Of a stretch of 64,000 bases of DNA, positions 58,993-64,000 are shown one piece after another. Position numbers and translations under genes: made by a program. The stretch's first letter is position 1. Every line of letters starts with the position of its first letter. The notes under the pieces are model-generated. The model searched no databases. It was not told where the DNA came from and saw only the letters and a program-made list of their open reading frames with translations. Origin of the DNA: Cymodocea nodosa (lineage: Eukaryota; Streptophyta; Magnoliopsida; Alismatales; Cymodoceaceae); NCBI GenBank assembly GCA_036874045.1, contig JAZBRI010000009.1:1674001-1738000 (forward strand), written 5' to 3'.

Positions 58993-59656
58993 TGGATCTT
59001 GGACAGTGGAGCATCAAGTCACTTGATTAGACAAAAAAGTCTACTACAAAATTGTACAAATACCATGAAAAGAAGTGTAACATTTGGAAACAAAAGCAAG
59101 GATAAAATCATAGGTATGGATAATGTTCAAGTAGCTCTGACTTGTGTTATTTCGAATGTACTATATGTAGAAAACCTAGGATTTAATTTGCTGAGTGCTA
59201 TAAAATTAATTGAGAATGGATATTATGTAGTGTTTGAAGATAATGTATGCAAAATTATTGATAAAAATAGAGATATAATTAAGTTTATTGCTAAAAGAAA
59301 AGGTTATGTATGTATTTTATCTTTACCTTCTGGTGCAGTTGATTTAAATTCATGTTTACTAGTTGAAATTATTGATGCATATCTGTGGCATAGAAGGATT
59401 GGGCATATAAATATGAAACTGTTACAAAAACTATCTAGAAAACATTTAGTGAGAGATTTACCAAAGATTAAATACTCGAAGGACTTTATGTGTGATGCAT
59501 GTGAGTTAGGTAAACTTTACAAAAACTCTTTTAAATTCAAAATTGATATTTCAAGCAAGAGAGTCTTAGAACTTATACATATGGATCTATTTGGACTAAC
59601 AAGAATCATGAGTCTTGGTGGTTAATGGTATGTATTTGTTTTAGTAGATGACTTCT
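58993..59656 (+). pseudogene. Start of pol, copia-A copy 3 (protease to integrase)
   Basis: Retropepsin (DSGASSHL, VLYVENLGFNLLSAI), GAG-pre-integrase (YLWHRRIGHINMKLL, CDACELGKL) and the first residues of the integrase core (IHMDLFGLTRIMSLGG, about 59572-59625). It ends at 59656 where LTR-B starts; the rest of pol is not in this window. Confidence 0.85.
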
Positions 59657-61978
59657 TGTTTGGGTTTTCCCAGCACTACACTAGAAAAACTTAGATTTGT
59701 TACTTCTATTTTTACTTAGTTAATTTATCTTTATGCCTATTCTCTCCTTTAGAAGTAAACAAACAACCTTTAATACAATTTAGATATTAATTCCAATTTG
59801 TACTTTAATTGCAAGTGCACAGTGTCTATTGTATCAGTGTGCAAGTACAAGTCGATCCCATAGGGAATTGCTAAAGAACTTGAGAACTGTTTGTTTGTTA
59901 ACAATCAAATTTATATATTCAATAAGCTCTCCGTTGAATTATAGTTAACTCAACGGACTAAGTTCGTTGAGTTATGGCTAACTCAATGGACTAACCTCGT
60001 GGACGTAAGATAACTCCACGAGCCTGACTTTTCTTTTTAATACTGCTATTTACAGAGGAATTCAGCCAACCATTGGGCGATTCCACAGATTGTAAATAAC
60101 ATCAATTAAGCTCTTTAATGTTAGTTAACATTGGATTTATCATTAAGGAATACTGTCATTCAGATAATTCAAACAGTAACCATTAAAATCTTTAAGTCTT
60201 TTGAACGAACCAATTTCAGTAAACTGTAAAACTAAAATAAACATAAAACAATCACAACACTAACAAAGATAACATTAATCACGATACAACACAAACAATA
60301 CAACACTCAAATACAACAAACGAACATAGATAAATTGTTTTTGGTATTTTTGTTTTAATATGAACATGGAAATGGGCGAAAGGTGAAATGCAAAGTAATC
60401 TCACTTGATAGTAAATACTTCCGACACTACTTGCAACGCGATTACACCACTGAAAATTAAACCACTTACAATTCTGTCTCCTCTCCCTTTAGAATCGCGA
60501 GTCCAAAATTGCAAGATGATCTCCTCTTCAGCATACAGGCATCAACCCGAAGCCAAGGCTAAAAGCTTTATGATCTCCTGAAATATGAGTCAGTGCTTGG
60601 TGAAAATAGCTTCCCTTCCCGCGACGCGATCACTCCTCACAGTGGTTGTCAGGCACTGTGTTTAGCTTGGAATCGACCCGACATCAGGCAAGTATCCTCA
60701 CAAACCTCTGATGGTTGGTGATTATGGTGGTGATGATGATGGTTGGTGTGGTACTTTAGAGAATTGCGACGCTTATCCTCCTCTACACACATTGTCCATC
60801 CATCGATCACACCCTTCTTCTTTTTTTCTTCTTTTCTTTTATATTTCTTCAGTAGTAACTGCTTCTGCTTGAATGACTGGTTGGATTTCCTTCATTCATA
60901 TCAATGGCAATGATTTCTTCTCCTGCGTGATACGTGCAAACGTGATTTTTTCTCTTCTAACTGTCTGTTCCTACAACTGCTATAGTGGCATATTAGAAAA
61001 TAAATAGTCCGTAGAGTTATAGATAACTCAACAGACTTTCTTCATTGATTTAACTATAAAACACATGCCATAAAGAAATAAGCCGCTAACATAACGCGTT
61101 ACCTTAGTGTATATTCATGTAACTCAACGCATACAGTTATGCTAACTTAACGAGTTAAACATGTGTATCTCACGTGATATACTAGAGCCTTTAAATTCAA
61201 CACGTGCATAAATTTAACTATCTGATGCTCAGGTGCATTTCGGATACTTATAAACTTAACTATCTGATGCTCAGATGCATTTCGGATAGTTACAAATAAC
61301 TCATCGATATATAACTTAAGTAAATCTACCAGATCTCAACACGTGTCAGCAGTAGTTTAATCATAAAATAACATTTTGGAGAGTTACAAGTCTAACTATC
61401 TGATGCTCAGATGCATTTCGGATAGTTACACCTAACTCACCAAAAATCCACTTAAGTCACTTTCCCAGAACATGACACGTGTCCTTAGCTATTTTATAAA
61501 TAAAAAGAGATTTCGGAGAGTTATAGGGATAACTATCCGATGCCCAGCTGCAATTTCGGATAGTTATAGATAACTCACCGAAAGTTCACTTAAGTCATTT
61601 ATTATGGTTTCGACACGTGTACTTCAGGAAATAATAAAATATTCTCTCAAAACATAACTGTTCAGCAATTTAAACATAACTATCTGATACATGTTCGATT
61701 TGTTAAACATAATTGTCCGAATATGTTCGGTATGTTAAACATAATTATCCAAAATATCAAAAAATTTGGATACTTAAGAATTTCATAGCCTGCAACTTAC
61801 CGACAGTTCATAAATATACTAAATTAACATTAATTTCCCCAAATTATGTAGATTCTTCAATTAAAGCATATAACAGTGCAATTATAACATAATGGCTTAA
61901 TTCTTATATGATAAGCTAAATATTATGCAATTAACCATCATTTAACCGTTAATAATATGCACTTTTTCATTCTAAACT
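59657..61978 (-). repeat. LTR-B, complete, 3' LTR of a minus-strand gypsy-B
   Basis: It runs TGTTTGGGTTTT to CATTCTAAACT and is followed by the polypurine tract. At about 2.3 kb it is the longest LTR-B here because its U3 has an expanded array of dyad units (61216-61566). The TATA-like box (minus ATATAAAAGAAAAG) is near 60833-60846, and the shared U3 block at 61083-61180. A primer-site-like segment lies within the first 40 bp. Confidence 0.85.
61216..61566. repeat. Four spaced dyad units, AACTATCYGA...TTCGGATAGTT
   Basis: Units at 61216-61250, 61258-61292, 61394-61428 and 61531-61566 each read AACTATCTGATGCTCAG or AACTATCCGATGCCCAG, then a short loop, then TTTCGGATAGTTA. The two ends of each unit are inverted copies of about 10-11 bp. 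ACACGTGTC boxes lie between units (near 61341, 61473 and 61613). Confidence 0.8.
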
Positions 61979-62195
61979 CTTCCCCTATACCTAAATTTTG
62001 CTAGTCCCTTAGCAAACTAAGATCTAATTAATTGGTCTTTAAAAGTGCTAGAATTAATTCTTCCCCTTTGTTTTCTTCTGTTTAGCATAAAAATATATTC
62101 TGTATGTTTCAGTAATCAACCTGCAAATATACTTAGAATATATGTAAATTACATACGAAGTATATCATCATCACATAGGTGTTAATTATATTATC
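61979..62195 (-). other. Polypurine tract and 3' untranslated region of gypsy-B
   Basis: The minus strand reads TTAGGTATAGGGGAAG before the LTR. GGGACTAGCAAAATTTAGG and the AATATACTTAGAATATATG stretch match 35120-35357. From about 62090 on it runs into module D rather than an F-box gene. Confidence 0.7.
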
Positions 62196-63530
62196 ATTTG
62201 TTCTTCTTTTCATCATCTGTCATCCTGAATTTTCCAATAAGATTTCTAGAAGAAATTTCAACAACATATGAATCAAAGTACAATCCAATTCAATTTGATT
62301 AAGACAAGTAGAATAAAGAATTGTATCTCCATTAAACAACTTCAAAAGTCAATTCCAGATTCATATTTCAGCAATTCTAGATAATAGAAAATATACTCGA
62401 TTCATAAGATATCTTGTATTTCACAAAACACTTGAATCTTTTCAGAACAGTATATGTATATATATATATATATATTTTTTTTCGTACTTGAAAAGTTAAT
62501 TTGACAAGCTTGAATCATTCAAGAGCTTTCTAATGTACCCATGTAACGAGCTTTCAGTCAACAATCCCAGATCTGATCAGGATCTTAGGTTGCAAGATTT
62601 CAAGAGTCCTTTTTCAAGTCAACAATCCTTACATACCTATCTGCTCAAGTACAAAAGTCTCGTGATCAAACAAGTCAATAAACTCTCAAAATTTTCTCTT
62701 CTCTTTTTTTTTTTTTTTTTTATACTACAAACACAAAACAAAACATTAATCACATACTATATATGTATGTATTTCATTAATACAGATGCAGTAAAACACC
62801 AATCTCATATAATTATGCTTCTATCATTTACTGAAAATATGAATCCATAACAATAAGCTCATACTTTTTCTGTAGTTTAATAAGATCTACACATAAATCA
62901 TTCTATAAGTTCAATCAGTCAAATTAAATGTATCTTTAATCATATGTGTTTCATTTAATCTAGAATTCACATCTCAGCTCTTTTAGGACTTTAGATAATT
63001 TACTGATTTTTTCATTAAGCATTCTGATTTCATTTTAAAATCGTGAAACTGTTAAACTCATGAAATTCAGAAAAAACATAAGATACTATATCTAGATTTG
63101 CATAACTAGTAAATTCAATAGCATCTTATATAGCCTTCTAAATATAACATTCAAGTAATTTATAAAAATTTTATAGTCTCATTTATCAGATAGTTACAGC
63201 AAGTTCATAAAAAATTTTAATTTCCTCAAAACTTTGTAGTACTATTTTAATTTCTTTAATTAACAAACTTACATGGCTGTTACTTCAATTACCTCCCCCC
63301 CATACCTACATTTTGCATTGTCCTCAATGTAAAAAGATTTCACAATAAGTACAGTAATTGTAGCAGGCATGAATACAGTTTTGCTTGATTTAAAATTCAA
63401 GATGAGTAATTAGTTACATACCTTATTTCATTTGTATCTCCTACATATTCTGATTTTTAATTCTAAAAAACTTTTCATTCATAGATAAAAGCAAAATATA
63501 AAACAAAATAACATTTAACAGATATTAATA
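62090..63530 (-). repeat. Module D, long copy in reverse orientation
   Basis: It aligns with 12241-13200 in the same orientation and with 36721-37930 reversed. It includes the conserved core (62505-62700) and CATACCTACATTTTGCATTG after a run of C (about 63294-63320). The conserved frame is at 62533-62850 (+). Low-complexity tracts are TA repeats (62455-62476) and a T-run (62706-62722). Confidence 0.65.
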
Positions 63531-63800
63531 AATCAATGTCTTGTGTGGAACCCAAACTCCTATGCCTTTGGTGGCTCACAAGCAAGCCAGTTGGTTTCCT
63601 AGAACAGATACCAACAAACTGGATTGATATTTTGTTTTGTTTGTTTTTTTTTTATAAAATGAACATGAAAACTTCAAAATTCTTTTTTTTAAAAAAAAAT
63701 AAATGCATAATGCACACAACATTAAACACACAAAATCACAACTTAAGAACATGATTGAAAAGTAGAAACAAATGGAATAAATGTATCAGTCCAAGTAAAC
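63531..63800 (-). pseudogene. Homologue of the F-box gene tail and 3' flank
   Basis: In reverse complement this follows the order of 36440-36720: last codons similar to MSKKFA (near 63788-63803), ATTCCATTTGTTTCTACTTT (63755-63780), then TTGGCTTGCTTGTGAGCCAC-like sequence (63571-63596). Upstream of the last codons the match is lost in a T-run, so no F-box coding part is visible before the window ends. A second F-box copy may lie beyond 64000 or may be missing. Confidence 0.55.
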
Positions 63801-64000
63801 TTTTTAAGCATAGTTCTTTTTTTTTTTTTTCTTTTTCATTCTACTAATTGAAATAAAGTTAAATTTGTCATTAATGCATAATTTTGATTAAAATTCATTT
63901 AAATCTAAACCTTATATAAAGATTTAACTTGCAGGTCATTTTATGTTATGTAGAATTTACATTTTACCTTACAACATGCAGAAATTTTTAAGTAGTTATC
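63801..64000. other. AT-rich flank, nothing recognised
   Basis: It has a T-run (63820-63832) and AT-rich sequence without an ORF or a match to any other part of this window that I could see. Confidence 0.5.

Larger units (their letters stand above)
54588..59656 (+). mobile_element. Copia-A copy 3, 5' half
   Basis: Parts are a 5' LTR-A (54588-56519), a primer site (56522-56534), gag (56719-58960) and the beginning of pol (58993-59656), which is cut by an LTR-B in the opposite orientation. RT, RNase H, the extra ORF and the 3' LTR are absent. It has several breaks. It is the only copy here with most of gag. Confidence 0.88.

Noticed and set aside
62455-62722. TA repeat and T-run as a possible replication origin or AT-rich regulatory element
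   Set aside because: Simple microsatellite tracts inside module D; other copies lack or shorten them.
1-64000. tRNA, rRNA or organellar insertions
   Set aside because: No cloverleaf-like sequence with A and B boxes and no rRNA or plastid-like stretch was recognised; only primer sites complementary to tRNA ends were seen.

Overview
The window is AT-rich, repeat-dominated plant nuclear DNA, most likely from a eudicot; I cannot name the species from sequence alone. The plant assignment rests on SIRE/Maximus-like Ty1-copia elements with tRNA-iMet primer sites and an extra ORF after pol, Athila-like Ty3-gypsy elements with tRNA-Asp-type primer sites, and a plant F-box gene. Apart from the F-box gene, almost everything is LTR-retrotransposon sequence, nested and truncated. 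I use these working names. LTR-A is a copia LTR of about 1.6 kb. LTR-B is a gypsy LTR of about 2.0-2.3 kb. LTR-C is a second copia LTR of about 1.7 kb. Module D is a shared block of about 1-1.3 kb whose origin I could not establish.

Layout: 1-946 is a partial LTR-A plus a scrap of its extra ORF. 947-4599 is gypsy-B copy 1 (+). 4600-7356 is a pile of three minus-strand LTR-B copies. 7357-17410 is copia-A copy 1 (-), with a 1027-codon open pol. 17411-22960 is gypsy-B copy 2 (-). 22961-30073 is copia-A copy 2 (-). 30074-33151 holds LTR-B pieces, gypsy-B gag (+) and module D. 33152-35369 is a gypsy 3' LTR with its polypurine tract. 35370-36458 is an intact F-box gene (+). 36721-37930 is module D. 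37931-48718 is copia-C (+), with a solo LTR-A inside its extra ORF. 48719-52690 is LTR-B carrying a solo LTR-B. 52690-54587 is LTR scraps. 54588-59656 is copia-A copy 3 (+). 59657-61978 is a gypsy 3' LTR. 61979-64000 is module D reversed, next to a homologue of the F-box gene tail.

The most striking signal is cis-regulatory. The U3 regions of the copia LTR-A and the gypsy LTR-B share an alignable block of about 100 bp, although the elements belong to different superfamilies. LTR-A, LTR-B and LTR-C also draw on one small vocabulary of dyad-symmetric motifs: AACTCGTTAAGTT, TTCGGATAGTTA / TAACTATCCGAA, CGTTGAGTTA, and G-boxes CACGTG. The same motifs recur inside the elements, just before the extra ORF after pol. 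There they are followed by a TATA-like box and a short leader, and in the copia families an internal polypurine tract precedes them. This resembles a buried promoter, or a fossil U3, driving the extra ORF.

Two other items stand out. The first is a 240-bp inverted duplication of U3 sequence inside one LTR-A, a candidate source of hairpin small RNA. The second is the F-box gene plus module D cassette, which sits beside gypsy 3' ends in both orientations; module D also lies between pol and the extra ORF in copia-A.
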